Source: Streptomyces sp. I6 (GTDB taxonomy: Bacteria; Actinomycetota; Actinomycetes; Streptomycetales; Streptomycetaceae). From it: a DNA stretch of 64,000 nt. Position numbers and translations under genes: made by a program. Position 1 is the first letter of the stretch. Each line of letters opens with the position of its first letter. Below are positions 25,716 through 33,800 of this stretch, one piece after another. The notes beneath the pieces are model-generated. The model ran no database searches. It saw only the letters and a program-made list of their open reading frames with translations, and was not told the origin of the DNA. The stretch is from NCBI GenBank assembly GCA_003725745.1, contig RHDP01000001.1, positions 4,224,501 through 4,288,500 on the forward strand. The letters are read 5' to 3'.

Positions 25716-25735
25716 CCGGGAGCGTCAACTCCCGG
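25716..25735 (+). terminator. Rho-independent-type terminator after add
   Basis: CCGGGAG and CTCCCGG form a 7-bp stem with loop CGTCAA, followed by TCCTTTTCGTTTTCC. It lies 21 nt after the add stop and is one of the few hairpins in the window with a T-rich tail. Confidence 0.8.
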
Positions 25736-25827
25736 TCCTTTTCGTTTTCCCGGCTGTTTGCGGGGCCCGGGGCGTGCTGGCTAGCTTGCAAAGCCGTGTC
25801 ATTCCCCTCTCCAAGGAAACCCACCTG

Positions 25828-26121
25828 ATGAAGCAAGCTGCTGCCAAGACCCTAGGTGCCGCCGCCCTCGGTGCCGCCTTCGCCGCTGCCGCCGCCGGTT
25901 CCGCGTCGGCGACGACGGCCCTCCCCGACGTCGGCACGCCGGTCGACGCCCTCTCCGCCGTCCAGCCGGCCGCGCTGCCCGCCGTCGAGGACCTCGCCGG
26001 GCAGTCCGGCCCCCGGATCCTGCCCGCGCCTGCCCCGGCCGGCGGCCTTCTGGGCGGTCTGCCGGTCGGCGCGACGCCGCTGAACGGCCTCCCGCTGAAC
26101 GGTCTTCCGCTGCCCGTGTGA
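25828..26121 (+). CDS. Small secreted protein
   Basis: A 97-residue exported protein: basic MKQAAAKT, hydrophobic LGAAALGAAFAAAAAG, a likely signal peptidase site after SASA, then a mature region rich in Pro, Leu, Ala and Gly (ALPDVGTPVDALSAVQPAALPAV, LLGGLPVGATPLNGLPLNGLPL). AAGGAA lies 10 nt before ATG 25828. Similar small secreted proteins of unknown function are common in Streptomyces, and a second one is at 34557. Repeated NGLPL units at the C-terminus suggest unit duplication. No domain that I recognise. Confidence 0.8.
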   Translation: MKQAAAKTLGAAALGAAFAAAAAGSASATTALPDVGTPVDALSAVQPAALPAVEDLAGQSGPRILPAPAPAGGLLGGLPVGATPLNGLPLNGLPLPV

Positions 26122-26243
26122 TGCGGGCGGCGCCCATGTGACGCGTGCGGACTCCGCGGGATCCGCGCGGACGGTGCCCACCCGACGCGGGCGGACAGCG
26201 TCCGGCGCCTGCCGGGCACCGGACGGCCCGAGCGCCGGCGACA

Positions 26244-26278
26244 CGGGGCGCGCACCCGGCAACCGGGTGCGCGCCCCG
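26244..26278. terminator. Perfect 16-bp hairpin between convergent genes
   Basis: CGGGGCGCGCACCCGG (26244-26259) and CCGGGTGCGCGCCCCG (26263-26278) form a perfect 16-bp stem with a CAA loop, in the gap between the small secreted protein gene and the convergent PspC-like gene. A likely bidirectional terminator. Confidence 0.85.
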
Positions 26279-26297
26279 CTCGTGGCCGCGGCGGACG

Positions 26298-26465
26298 TCA
26301 CCAGGCGGTGGACGCGGGCTTCTCCGCCGGCAGCAGCAGCCACAGCGCCAGATAGAGCAGGAACTGCGGGCCGGGCAGCAGACAGGACACCAGGAAGATC
26401 ACGCGCATGGTGGTCGCGGAGGTGCCGAAGCGCCCTGCCAGCGCTGCGCACACTCCGCCGATCAT
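26298..26465 (-). CDS. PspC-domain small membrane protein, probably truncated by a frameshift
   Basis: The frame from ATG 26465 encodes 55 residues with a typical PspC domain (MIGGVCAALAGRFGTSATTM, then RVIFLVSCLLPGPQFLLYLALWLLLPAEKP), a hydrophobic segment expected to span the membrane. Upstream, ATG 26527 has a strong GAAGGAG site and reads MAALTRPR, the N-terminus I would expect for this family, but in another frame. One missing C in the run opposite 26506-26510 would join the two. If so, the full protein is about 76 residues. PspC proteins take part in envelope stress responses in other bacteria; the role here is unknown. Confidence 0.75.
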   Translation of the reverse strand: MIGGVCAALAGRFGTSATTMRVIFLVSCLLPGPQFLLYLALWLLLPAEKPASTAW

Positions 26466-26618
26466 CCTCCCCCACTCCTCCGGAGCGGGCGGTGCCCCCA
26501 GTCGCGGGGGCGGGTGAGTGCGGCCATGGTGGGCTCCTTCACGAGTTCTTCGGGGAGCCGTTCCGTCGGGCTCCCGATGACTCCATCGTCACCCGGAACA
26601 AGCGGAACAAGCGTCGCT

Positions 26619-27188
26619 CTAGGGGGCGATCCCGACCCTGGGAATCGTCGGGGTGGGACCCTGGGGGACGTCGTCCCGGAGCACGCGCCCCCGCCCCTTC
26701 CCGCGGCCCGCCGGACGGCGTCCGGAGCCCCCGCGCCGCAGCCGGGCCCGCCCGGCGGGGACGACGAGGAGATGGGCCAGCGCCACCCCCGCGGTGTTGA
26801 GCAGCAGCGAGTCCACGTCGACGACCCGGCCCGGTACCGCGGTCTGGAGCAGTTCGATGCCCAGGGACAGCAGCGCTCCCGCCGCGACCGTACGCGCCAG
26901 CGAGGCCCACGGGGAGACGGCGATCCTGCCGCCCGCCATCGGAAGCAGTATCCCGAGGGGCGCCAGGAGCAGCAGCCCCTCGCCGATCCGGCGTGCCCCC
27001 TGGACGGGGCCCGCCGCGAGGTCTGCCTTGATGCCCGCCAGCGGCTCCAGATTCGCCGCCGTCACCCACGGCACGTCCAGCGGGCGGAGCGTCAGCCACG
27101 CCACGACGGCGAGATGTGCGAGGAGGAGGACGCCTCCCGCCACGCGGAAGCGGATGGCGGCCCTGCCGCCCGAACCTTGACGCTGCAC
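26619..27188 (-). CDS. VanZ-like membrane protein
   Basis: A protein of about 189 residues of the VanZ family. Segments: VAGGVLLLAHLAVVAWLTLRPLDVPWV, then NLEPLAGIKADLAAGPVQGARRIGEGLLLLAPLGILLPMAGG, SLARTVAAGALLSLGIELLQTAVPGRVVDVDSLLLNTAGVALAHLLV, which contains the conserved ELLQ and DVDSLLLNTAG. Four membrane segments are likely, with a basic Arg/Gly-rich cytoplasmic tail. The start is uncertain: GTG 27188 is used, but the frame is open to 27236. VanZ confers low-level teicoplanin resistance in enterococci; most actinomycete homologues have no known role. Confidence 0.8.
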   Translation of the reverse strand: MQRQGSGGRAAIRFRVAGGVLLLAHLAVVAWLTLRPLDVPWVTAANLEPLAGIKADLAAGPVQGARRIGEGLLLLAPLGILLPMAGGRIAVSPWASLARTVAAGALLSLGIELLQTAVPGRVVDVDSLLLNTAGVALAHLLVVPAGRARLRRGGSGRRPAGRGKGRGRVLRDDVPQGPTPTIPRVGIAP

Positions 27189-27378
27189 GCCCCCCAAGAC
27201 GCGATGACCGGTGGGATCGGTTCCGCACGGACGCACCCGTGTGGTGGCCCCGCCGGAGCCCTCCCCAGCGGTCCTCCCCGGGAGCCGTCCCCGGGATTCT
27301 TCCCCGGGGGGTTCTCCCCGGGGAAGAATGCCCAGCCGCCCAGCCGCCCTGTCGAGCCGCCCTGCCGAGCCGCCCTGC

Positions 27379-28083
27379 TCAGGAGGCCGGGGCCGGTATC
27401 GGCAGGTCCGCGGTCGGCAGGGCGGTGTCGGGCCGCTGCCTGACCGAGTCCGTACAGCGGTAGCCGCGCGGCGCGTCGTCGCCCGGTCCGGCCAGGACCA
27501 CCGTGCCGCTCCCGGCCGCCGCCGGGCTCTCCGCCAGCGTGCACACGACCTGTGCCAGTGCCGCCGCCGGCAGGTCCCCGGGCTGGCGGCTCAGCCGCAG
27601 GGTGCCCGCGGGATCGCCGTCGCGCGCCGGGGAGAGGGTCAGCGGCCCCCGTACGAGGCTCGTGAAACCGGCTTCCCGCTCGGTTGCCGAAGGCTGCTCC
27701 AGCAGCTCGCCCAGGAGCAACCGGGCGGTACGCACCCGGTCGCCGGTCCGTCCCTCGGAGACCGTGACGGTGCGGTCCACCGCCTCGAGCGCCGACGCGC
27801 ACACCAGGTACACGCGCACCGGCAGCTGCGGTTGCGACGAGGTGGCGGTCTCCTTGCCGGAGAGCGTGCACGGCACCCGGGAGGGCGCCGGGCCGGCGTC
27901 GACCGGGACCGTGGTCGTCCTGATGCCGCAGCCGGCGGCGGCAGCGAGGGCGACGGCGGCCGCCAGGGCCGCGGCCGCGCGGCGTGCCCCGGGCCGGGGG
28001 ACGCCGCGACCCGGCCCGGCGGGTCCGGCGGCCGCCGTAGCGTCCGGTGCGGGGGCCCGGCGCTGCCCGCGTACTCGGATCAC
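27379..28083 (-). CDS. afsQ3: Lipoprotein encoded with the AfsQ two-component system
   Basis: A 234-residue lipoprotein: Arg/Pro-rich N-terminus, hydrophobic AAAALAAAVALAAAAGC with the lipobox Cys near residue 52, then a mature region with RTARLLLGELLEQPSATEREAGFTSLV and LSRQPGDLPAAALAQVVCTLAE, resembling GerMN-like repeats. Its GTG start overlaps the kinase stop by GTGA, so the three genes are one operon. From memory, the third gene of the S. coelicolor afsQ operon also encodes a lipoprotein. A role in sensing or modulating the kinase outside the membrane is inferred. Confidence 0.82.
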   Translation of the reverse strand: MIRVRGQRRAPAPDATAAAGPAGPGRGVPRPGARRAAAALAAAVALAAAAGCGIRTTTVPVDAGPAPSRVPCTLSGKETATSSQPQLPVRVYLVCASALEAVDRTVTVSEGRTGDRVRTARLLLGELLEQPSATEREAGFTSLVRGPLTLSPARDGDPAGTLRLSRQPGDLPAAALAQVVCTLAESPAAAGSGTVVLAGPGDDAPRGYRCTDSVRQRPDTALPTADLPIPAPAS

Positions 28084-29636
28084 CGCGCGTCGCCCGCCTC
28101 TCCCTGACCTGCGTCGCGCTCGGTGCCGCGCTCCCCGCCGGCCGTTCCGCGCTCCCCGCCGGCCCGTCCGTGTTCCTCCGGGGTGATGCCGGAGGCGTCA
28201 CGGGGCAGCCGCAGTACGAAGACCGCACCGCCGTCGCCGTCCGCCGAGTTGGCCGCGGTGATGCCGCCACCGTGGATCAGGGCGTTCTCCATCGCGATGG
28301 ACAGTCCCAGCCCGCTGCCCTCGGACCGCGGCCGCGAGGCGCTGGCCTTGTAGAACCGGTCGAAGACGTGCGGCAGGACCTCCTCCGGGATGCCCGGACC
28401 GTGGTCCCGCACCTCGATGAGCAGTTCCTCGCCCTCGGTGCGCACCGCCACCCGCACCGGCGACCCGCCGTGCTTCAGCGCGTTGCCGATCAGATTGGCG
28501 AGTATGACGTCGAGGCGGCGCGGGTCGAGGCGGGCCATGATGCCGCGCTCCGCGTCCAGTTCGACGGCGTCCAGCCAGGCCCGCGCGTCGATGCAGGCGG
28601 TGACCTGGTCGGCGACGTCGACGTCGTCGAGGACCAGCCGGGCCGTACCCGCGTCGAAGCGGGTCACCTCCATCAGATTCTCCACCAGGTCGTTCAGCCG
28701 CCGTGTCTCGCTCACCACCAGCTCCACCGCCGGGGCGATCATCGGGTCGAGGGCGTCCTGCTCGCCCTCCAGGATCTCCGTCACCGCGGTCAGCGCGGTG
28801 AGCGGGGTACGCAGCTCGTGCGACATGTCGGCGACGAAGCGGCGGCTGGACTCCTCCCGCGCGCTCATGTCCGCCATCTTCTTCTCCAGCGACTCCGCCG
28901 CCTTGTTGAAGGTCCGCGACAGCTCCGCCAGTTCGTCCGTTCCGGACACCTGCAGCCGGGTGTCCAGTTTGCCCTCACCGAGCTGCCGGGCCGCCTGCCC
29001 GAGCCGCTGGACCGGCTTGAGCACGGTCGTCGCCGCGGCCTGCGCCAGCAGCGCCGAGCCGAGCAGGGCCAGGGCCGTGGCGATGCCCAGCGACCAGGCG
29101 AGCGAGTTGAGGTCCTGCCGCTCCTGGTCGAGGGACTTGAGCAGATAGCCGGTGGGGCCGCCGCCGACGACGCGGGTACCGGCCACCAGATAGGGCGTGT
29201 CGCCCCGCTGGGTGCGCACCCAGAACAGGTGCGGCTGCTCGGCGACCGCCTTCCGGAGTTCCGCGGGCACGTCGCCGAGGGTGAAGAGGTCCGGGTCGGA
29301 GGCGCCGACGACGGGCTTGCCCGCCGCCCGCTCCCCGAGCAGCAGCACGCTGTAGCCGGCGTCGCCGCCGGCCATCTGCTCGGCGGTGGTCTGGAGTTCG
29401 GCCTCCGTGGGCCGCGCCGGCAGCGACGCGGCACGGTTCTGCATCTGCTGCCGGAAGTCGCCGAGCGCCGCGTCCTGCGTACGGGTCAGCACGGCCTCGC
29501 GGTTCAGCCAGTACGCGATGCCGGAAGCGGACACGGCGGCGGTCAGGGCGACCAGGCCGAAGACGACGACGAGGCGCAGCCGGAGACTGGTCCAGCCGAG
29601 TCCCGCGAGTATGGCCCTCTTCGCGGCACCGCTCAC
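28080..29636 (-). CDS. afsQ2: Sensor histidine kinase AfsQ2
   Basis: A 518-residue membrane kinase: first membrane segment LRLVVVFGLVALTAAVSASGIAYWL, an extracellular sensor region of about 150 residues, a second segment (SLGIATALALLGSALLAQAAATTVL), HAMP, HisKA with FVADMSHELRTPLTALTA (phospho-acceptor His near residue 273) and a HATPase domain with N-box NLIGNALKHGG, DHGPGIPEEVLPHVFDRFYKAS and GSGLGLSI. GTG 29636 overlaps the afsQ1 stop by GTGA. It should phosphorylate AfsQ1. In S. coelicolor this system responds to nitrogen-source (glutamate) conditions and influences antibiotic production. Confidence 0.93.
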   Translation of the reverse strand: MSGAAKRAILAGLGWTSLRLRLVVVFGLVALTAAVSASGIAYWLNREAVLTRTQDAALGDFRQQMQNRAASLPARPTEAELQTTAEQMAGGDAGYSVLLLGERAAGKPVVGASDPDLFTLGDVPAELRKAVAEQPHLFWVRTQRGDTPYLVAGTRVVGGGPTGYLLKSLDQERQDLNSLAWSLGIATALALLGSALLAQAAATTVLKPVQRLGQAARQLGEGKLDTRLQVSGTDELAELSRTFNKAAESLEKKMADMSAREESSRRFVADMSHELRTPLTALTAVTEILEGEQDALDPMIAPAVELVVSETRRLNDLVENLMEVTRFDAGTARLVLDDVDVADQVTACIDARAWLDAVELDAERGIMARLDPRRLDVILANLIGNALKHGGSPVRVAVRTEGEELLIEVRDHGPGIPEEVLPHVFDRFYKASASRPRSEGSGLGLSIAMENALIHGGGITAANSADGDGGAVFVLRLPRDASGITPEEHGRAGGERGTAGGERGTERDAGQGEAGDAR

Positions 29637-30310
29637 TGAGGCGTGTCCAGTCGGTAGCCCACACCTCTGACCGTGCGGATCAGCGTCGGCGAGGACGGTA
29701 CGTCCTCCACCTTCGCCCGCAGCCGCTGGACGCAGGCGTCCACCAGGCGGGAGTCGCCCAGGTAGTCGTGCTCCCACACCAGGCGCAGCAGCTGCTGGCG
29801 CGACAGGGCCTGGCCGGGACGGCGGCTCAGCTCCAGCAGGAGACGCAGCTCGGTCGGTGTGAGCTGCAGATCCTCGCCGTTCTTGGTGACCGTCATCGCG
29901 GAGCGGTCGATCACCAGTGAGCCGAAGGTCGCCGAGTCCGTGGACTCGCGCTCACCGCGCCGCAGCACGGCTCGGATCCGGGCGTCGAGGACCCGCCCCT
30001 GCACCGGTTTGACGACGTAGTCGTCGGCGCCCGACTCCAGGCCCACGACGACGTCGATGTCGTCACTGCGCGCGGTCAGCAGGATGATCGGCAACTGGTC
30101 CGTTCGCCTGATCCGCCGGCACACCTCGAAACCGTCGATGCCGGGCAGCATCACGTCCAGCACGATCAGGTCCGGCCGCTGCTCACGCAGCAGCTTCAGG
30201 CCGTCCTCGCCCGTCGCCGCGGTGGCCACACGGTGGCCCTGGCGTGACAGCGAGAGTTCGAGGGCCGTGCGGATGGCGTCGTCGTCCTCGATCAGCAACA
30301 GGAAAGGCAC
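29633..30310 (-). CDS. afsQ1: OmpR-family response regulator AfsQ1
   Basis: A 225-residue response regulator with receiver domain (FLLLIEDDDAIRTALELSL, phospho-Asp in LIVLDVMLPGIDGFEVCRR, conserved Thr in IILLTAR, Lys in DYVVKPVQ) and a C-terminal winged helix DNA-binding domain (LTPTELRLLLELSRRPGQALSRQQLL, SRLVDACVQRLRAKVED, IRTVRGVGYRL). GTG 30310 gives MPFLLLIEDDD and the length I recall for S. coelicolor AfsQ1; ATG 30319 adds three residues. It is divergent from sigQ. A perfect direct repeat of the AfsQ1-type site lies between them, so it probably controls sigQ and possibly its own operon. Confidence 0.96.
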   Translation of the reverse strand: MPFLLLIEDDDAIRTALELSLSRQGHRVATAATGEDGLKLLREQRPDLIVLDVMLPGIDGFEVCRRIRRTDQLPIILLTARSDDIDVVVGLESGADDYVVKPVQGRVLDARIRAVLRRGERESTDSATFGSLVIDRSAMTVTKNGEDLQLTPTELRLLLELSRRPGQALSRQQLLRLVWEHDYLGDSRLVDACVQRLRAKVEDVPSSPTLIRTVRGVGYRLDTPQ

Positions 30311-30390
30311 GGCAGTCATTCTGGCCCATGCGGCCCCGACACTTCGACCGCCGGACCGCCACGGCCCGTCCCACCGGGGACGAGGGGCCT

Positions 30391-30406
30391 GTGACAGGTC
30401 TGTGAC
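30391..30406 (+). promoter_or_regulatory. AfsQ1 binding site upstream of sigQ
   Basis: GTGAC (30391-30395), six bases AGGTCT and GTGAC (30402-30406) match exactly the GTnAC-N6-GTnAC consensus that I recall as published for AfsQ1. It is 82 nt before the sigQ ATG and about 80 nt from the afsQ1 start on the other strand. Confidence 0.8.
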
Positions 30407-30488
30407 AGTCGGCGGACAGCGGTGTGAAGTCCCCCGGGCAGAGTCTTCACCACGAGATGGGAACGGACTCCTGCCGACGGGGGGCGAG

Positions 30489-31268
30489 ATGAACTCACTG
30501 CACAGCACCGCTTCGAGCGCGGTTGTCACGCGTCTCCACGACGTCGTGCGGAACACCGAGAAGTCCGGCGCCGTGAACGTGCGGGGGTGCGCTCGCGGCG
30601 CCGGGCGTCAGCACAAGCCGTCAGCCGCGGAGCAGGCGCGTACGCCCTGGATGACGGTCGTTGACGCGAAGGCCGAGGGGGGCCACGGGGGAAGCGCGTA
30701 CGGGGAGGGCCCGGGGGAGCGGAGCGGTCCGGAGGATCGGGCGGACGCCGAAGCGGCGTTCACCGCCTACGTCCGGGAGCGCCGCGCCTCCCTGTACGCG
30801 GCGGCGTACCACCTGACCGGTGACCGCTACGAGGCGGAGGACCTGCTGCAGAGCGCGCTGTTCTCCACCTACCGGGCGTGGGACCGGATCAGCGACAAGG
30901 CGGCGCTCGGCGGCTATCTGCGCAGGACGATGACGAACCTGCACATCAGCGCGTGGCGTCGGCGCAAGATCGACGAGTACCCGACCGAGGAGCTTCCGGA
31001 GACGGCGGGCGACACGGACGCGATGCGCGGCACGGAGCTGCGGGCGGTCCTGTGGCAGGCGCTGGCCCGGCTTCCCGAGCTGCAGCGCACGATGCTGGTG
31101 CTGCGCTACTACGAGGGACGCACGGATCCGGAGATCGCGGACATCCTCGGCATCAGCGTCGGCACGGTGAAGTCGAGCATCTGGCGCTCCCTGCGCCGGA
31201 TGCGCGAGGACGGGGCTCTCAGCTTCGGCCGTGACGAGGAGGAGTCCTTCGGCGAGCTGGTGGCCTGA
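30489..31268 (+). CDS. sigQ: ECF sigma factor SigQ
   Basis: A 259-residue ECF sigma factor, divergent from afsQ1. After an 85-residue Gly/Ala/Glu-rich N-terminus, region 2 reads FTAYVRERRASLYAAAYHLTGDRYEAEDLLQSALFSTYRAWDRISDKAALGGYLRRTMTNLHISAWR and region 4 LARLPELQRTMLVLRYYEGRTDPEIADILGISVGTVKSSIWRSLRRMRED. Position and family identify it as sigQ, a target of AfsQ1 in S. coelicolor that has been reported to counteract AfsQ1 effects on antibiotics. ATG 30489 follows GGGGGGCGAG. The perfect AfsQ1 site upstream supports direct control. Confidence 0.92.
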   Translation: MNSLHSTASSAVVTRLHDVVRNTEKSGAVNVRGCARGAGRQHKPSAAEQARTPWMTVVDAKAEGGHGGSAYGEGPGERSGPEDRADAEAAFTAYVRERRASLYAAAYHLTGDRYEAEDLLQSALFSTYRAWDRISDKAALGGYLRRTMTNLHISAWRRRKIDEYPTEELPETAGDTDAMRGTELRAVLWQALARLPELQRTMLVLRYYEGRTDPEIADILGISVGTVKSSIWRSLRRMREDGALSFGRDEEESFGELVA

Positions 31269-31382
31269 AGGCGGCACGGGGGACCCGCGCGGGGCCACGG
31301 GGGAGCTACGGGGGCCTCGGCAACGACGGGGACCTCGGGAACGACGGGGGAGGGAAACGGGGGACCGCGGGGGGAAGGTGAG

Positions 31383-31421
31383 GCGGGGCCGTACGGGGCC
31401 GGGGGTCTTGTACGGCCCCGC
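31383..31421 (+). terminator. 12-bp stem terminator after sigQ
   Basis: GCGGGGCCGTAC (31383-31394) and GTACGGCCCCGC (31410-31421) form a perfect 12-bp stem with a 15-nt loop, 115 nt after the sigQ stop. Confidence 0.75.
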
Positions 31422-31832
31422 TTCGCGTGCCCACGAGGGCGGCCGGAGCCGTGTGCCGCGGTCGCAGGTGCGGGCCGGACGGGTCAACCGGGAGGGGCGC
31501 GGCGCCGGACGCCGTGGTCTCGCCGGGCCCCTGGGCCGCAGGCGTGGAGCGGACCGCCCGCGGCGGCACCACGTGCCGGAAATCCCTACCGGGCACTCAC
31601 GGGGGTCGCCTCGTGGCCGGCTGCGGCTGCGGCTGCGACGGCGCCGGCCACCCTGTCTTTCATCCCCCTCCACTGCCTCGACTCACCTTCACTGCCCGAC
31701 TCCCTTGACTCACCTCGACTCCCCTTCACTCCCCTTCACTCACGTTCGCCCGGTCCCGACGGTGTCGCGCGCAGGACCGGCGGAAGTGGAGAGCGCCCCG
31801 GAGCCCGTGGCGCCCAACCCGACCGGGCCGTC
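31422..31832. other. Gap with a pyrimidine-rich tract
   Basis: About 410 bp between the sigQ terminator and the convergent SDR-QueA gene. I see no gene. The striking element is a C/T-rich strand at 31655-31745 with imperfect repeats of CTTCACTCCC and CTCGACTC and almost no G, unlike the rest of the window. The stretch before the terminator (31269-31382) holds GGGGGA-type repeats. Confidence 0.6.
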
Positions 31833-33653
31833 TCAGTCGGGCAGGAGGAGATTGACGTCTCCGAACTCGCCCCACAGGTAGTGTTCGGCCCGTGCCTCCG
31901 CGTAACAGGTGGTGAGCAGCTCGGCTCCGGCCAAGGCCTCCAGGAGCCTCAGATGGGACGCCTCGGCCTGGTGCAGCCCGGTGAGGAGACCGGAGACCGT
32001 CTGGATCGTCCGTTGCGGACCGATGACGAGATCGGTCCAGCCGCGGGCCGCTCGCACCCTGCCTTGCGGGTCGGCGGCGGACTCGAGGGCACGGACGGCG
32101 GTCGTGCCGACGGCGACGATCCTCCCGCCGCATGCACGCACGTTGTTGATCAGGTGTGCGGTGGCCGGGGGAACCGCGAACAGCTCCGGGCCGGGCGGCC
32201 GACTCGGCGCACCGGGGGCCGGCCGGGTGTGGAGTTCGATTGGTGCGATCACCACGCCCCGCGTCACCAGGGCGGTCACCAGCTGGTCGGTGAAGGGACG
32301 GGCCGCGCTGGGCAGCTCCGCGGACTGGTGGGTGGGCGCTCCCGACGCCACTGCTGCCGCCTCGGCGAAGACCGTCTGCTGCGCGGACAGCGGATGGCGG
32401 GCCCCGGCATCCTCGTGGAACGGGCGTCCCCGGCGTCGGAGACGGTCCGTCGCGGGTCCCGACGCCAGGAAGTGTGCCAGCCACAACCGGTTCGATCCCG
32501 GCTCCAGCCTGCGGTCGAGCACCACCCGGACCCGGGCGTGGTCGTCGACGGTGACCACGGTCCCGGGCGCACAGGTGTCGGCGGGCGTACCGCCCTCCGC
32601 GGAGGACAGCTCCACCACCCAGCGGCCGTCGTCCAACCGGGTGGAGAACCGCATGGTCACCGGTTCCGATCCGGCCCGGCCGTCGACCTCGGGAGGTGCG
32701 GTCGCGGAGGTGTTCACCACCAGGACGTCCAGCGGGCGCAGCAGGCGGGGCAGTTCGGAGAAGTGATGGTGAGTCACCGCGCCCGACGCCTTCCTCCCCA
32801 CCAGCAGCCTCACGTCGCCGCGGTCGACACCGTGCTCCTCCGGCGGCACGTTCGCCTTCAGGTTCCCGGGGAGTGAGAAGTTCCCGCGGGAGAGACCGGT
32901 GCTCTCGCGGGAGAGACCGGTGCTCTCGCGGGAGAGACCGGTGCTCTCGCGGGCCGGTGGCCTCCGCCCGCCGCGCTGCGTCCCGGGAGCGGAGGCGGAG
33001 GTGCCGTCGGTGGGGTCGGCGGGCAGGGAGGTTCCCGCCCCGGCGCTCTGGAGGATCTCGGCCGTGTCGTAGTGGCCGGACGGGGCGCCGTGCTCCAGCA
33101 GCTCCAGCAGGGCGGGGGCCTGCGTGTGGCCGTCGGAGTCGACGGTCCAGACGCGCACGAGCGGTTCCTCGATCGCGATCTCGGCCGCCAGCCGGTCCAG
33201 TGCCGCCTTGACCGCGCTGTACCCGCCGTGGGGGCCGCCGGGCTCCGCCGCGGTGTGGGGGCTGACGGCCGCCACGACGCCTCGCGACTCCCGCAGGAGC
33301 GGCAGAGCCGTACGGAGCAGGCCGAGGGGTGCCAGTACGGTCACGTCCAGCAGGCGGCGGAACGCGTCGGGTGGCTGGTCGCACAGCGCGAGCGGCGGCC
33401 GGACTCCGGCGTTGCTCACCAGGAGGTCGAGCCCTCCGAGGTCGCGGGCTGCCTCGACCAGCGCCGTCTGGTGGCTCTCGTCGCGGACGTCTCCGGCCAG
33501 CGCGGTCACGGGAGTCTCCACCGGGGCTCCGAGGCCGTCCACGGCGCCGGCGTCGGCGGTGTCCAGCACCAGTGACCAGCCCCGGCCGTGCAGTCGACGG
33601 GCCAGCTCGAGAGCCGGCGCGTCCAGGGAGCCGGCGATGACCGCAGTGCGCAT
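31833..33653 (-). CDS. SDR domain fused to QueA-like SAM:tRNA ribosyltransferase-isomerase
   Basis: One frame of 606 residues. Residues 1-215 form a short-chain dehydrogenase (TAVIAGSLDAPALELARRL, NAG in LLVSNAGVRPP, VAAVSPHTA and GGYSAVKAALD with Tyr and Lys). Residues about 255-606 are QueA-like (DVRLLVGR, LDVLVVNTSATAPPEV, RVVLDRRLEPGSNRLWLAHFLA, IVAVGTTAVRALESAA, TVSGLLTGLHQAEASHLRLLEALAG and AEHYLWGEFGDVNLLLPD). Between them lies a triple STGLSRES repeat encoded by a 24-bp tandem unit. There is no stop between the domains. An internal GTG at 32849 with GAAGG 5 nt upstream could start the QueA part alone. QueA catalyses a queuosine step; actinomycete homologues have no proven role. Confidence 0.82.
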   Translation of the reverse strand: MRTAVIAGSLDAPALELARRLHGRGWSLVLDTADAGAVDGLGAPVETPVTALAGDVRDESHQTALVEAARDLGGLDLLVSNAGVRPPLALCDQPPDAFRRLLDVTVLAPLGLLRTALPLLRESRGVVAAVSPHTAAEPGGPHGGYSAVKAALDRLAAEIAIEEPLVRVWTVDSDGHTQAPALLELLEHGAPSGHYDTAEILQSAGAGTSLPADPTDGTSASAPGTQRGGRRPPARESTGLSRESTGLSRESTGLSRGNFSLPGNLKANVPPEEHGVDRGDVRLLVGRKASGAVTHHHFSELPRLLRPLDVLVVNTSATAPPEVDGRAGSEPVTMRFSTRLDDGRWVVELSSAEGGTPADTCAPGTVVTVDDHARVRVVLDRRLEPGSNRLWLAHFLASGPATDRLRRRGRPFHEDAGARHPLSAQQTVFAEAAAVASGAPTHQSAELPSAARPFTDQLVTALVTRGVVIAPIELHTRPAPGAPSRPPGPELFAVPPATAHLINNVRACGGRIVAVGTTAVRALESAADPQGRVRAARGWTDLVIGPQRTIQTVSGLLTGLHQAEASHLRLLEALAGAELLTTCYAEARAEHYLWGEFGDVNLLLPD

Positions 33654-33756
33654 GCCTCTCTCCAGACTCTGCGCCCCGCTTCTCATCGTATGTCCCTCCT
33701 GGGCGGTTCGTGGGCGGTGCTCTGTCCACGGAGGTCGGCGACGCAGGCCCCTGCCG

Positions 33757-33780
33757 CCCGCCGTCCCTGCGGACGGCGGG
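33757..33780. terminator. 10-bp hairpin after the uridine-kinase-like gene
   Basis: CCCGCCGTCC and GGACGGCGGG form a perfect 10-bp stem with loop CTGC, in the gap between the uridine-kinase-like gene and the SDR-QueA gene, which read in the same direction. It separates the two transcription units. Confidence 0.7.
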
Positions 33781-33800
33781 AGTCCGCCGGGACGCCCTCG

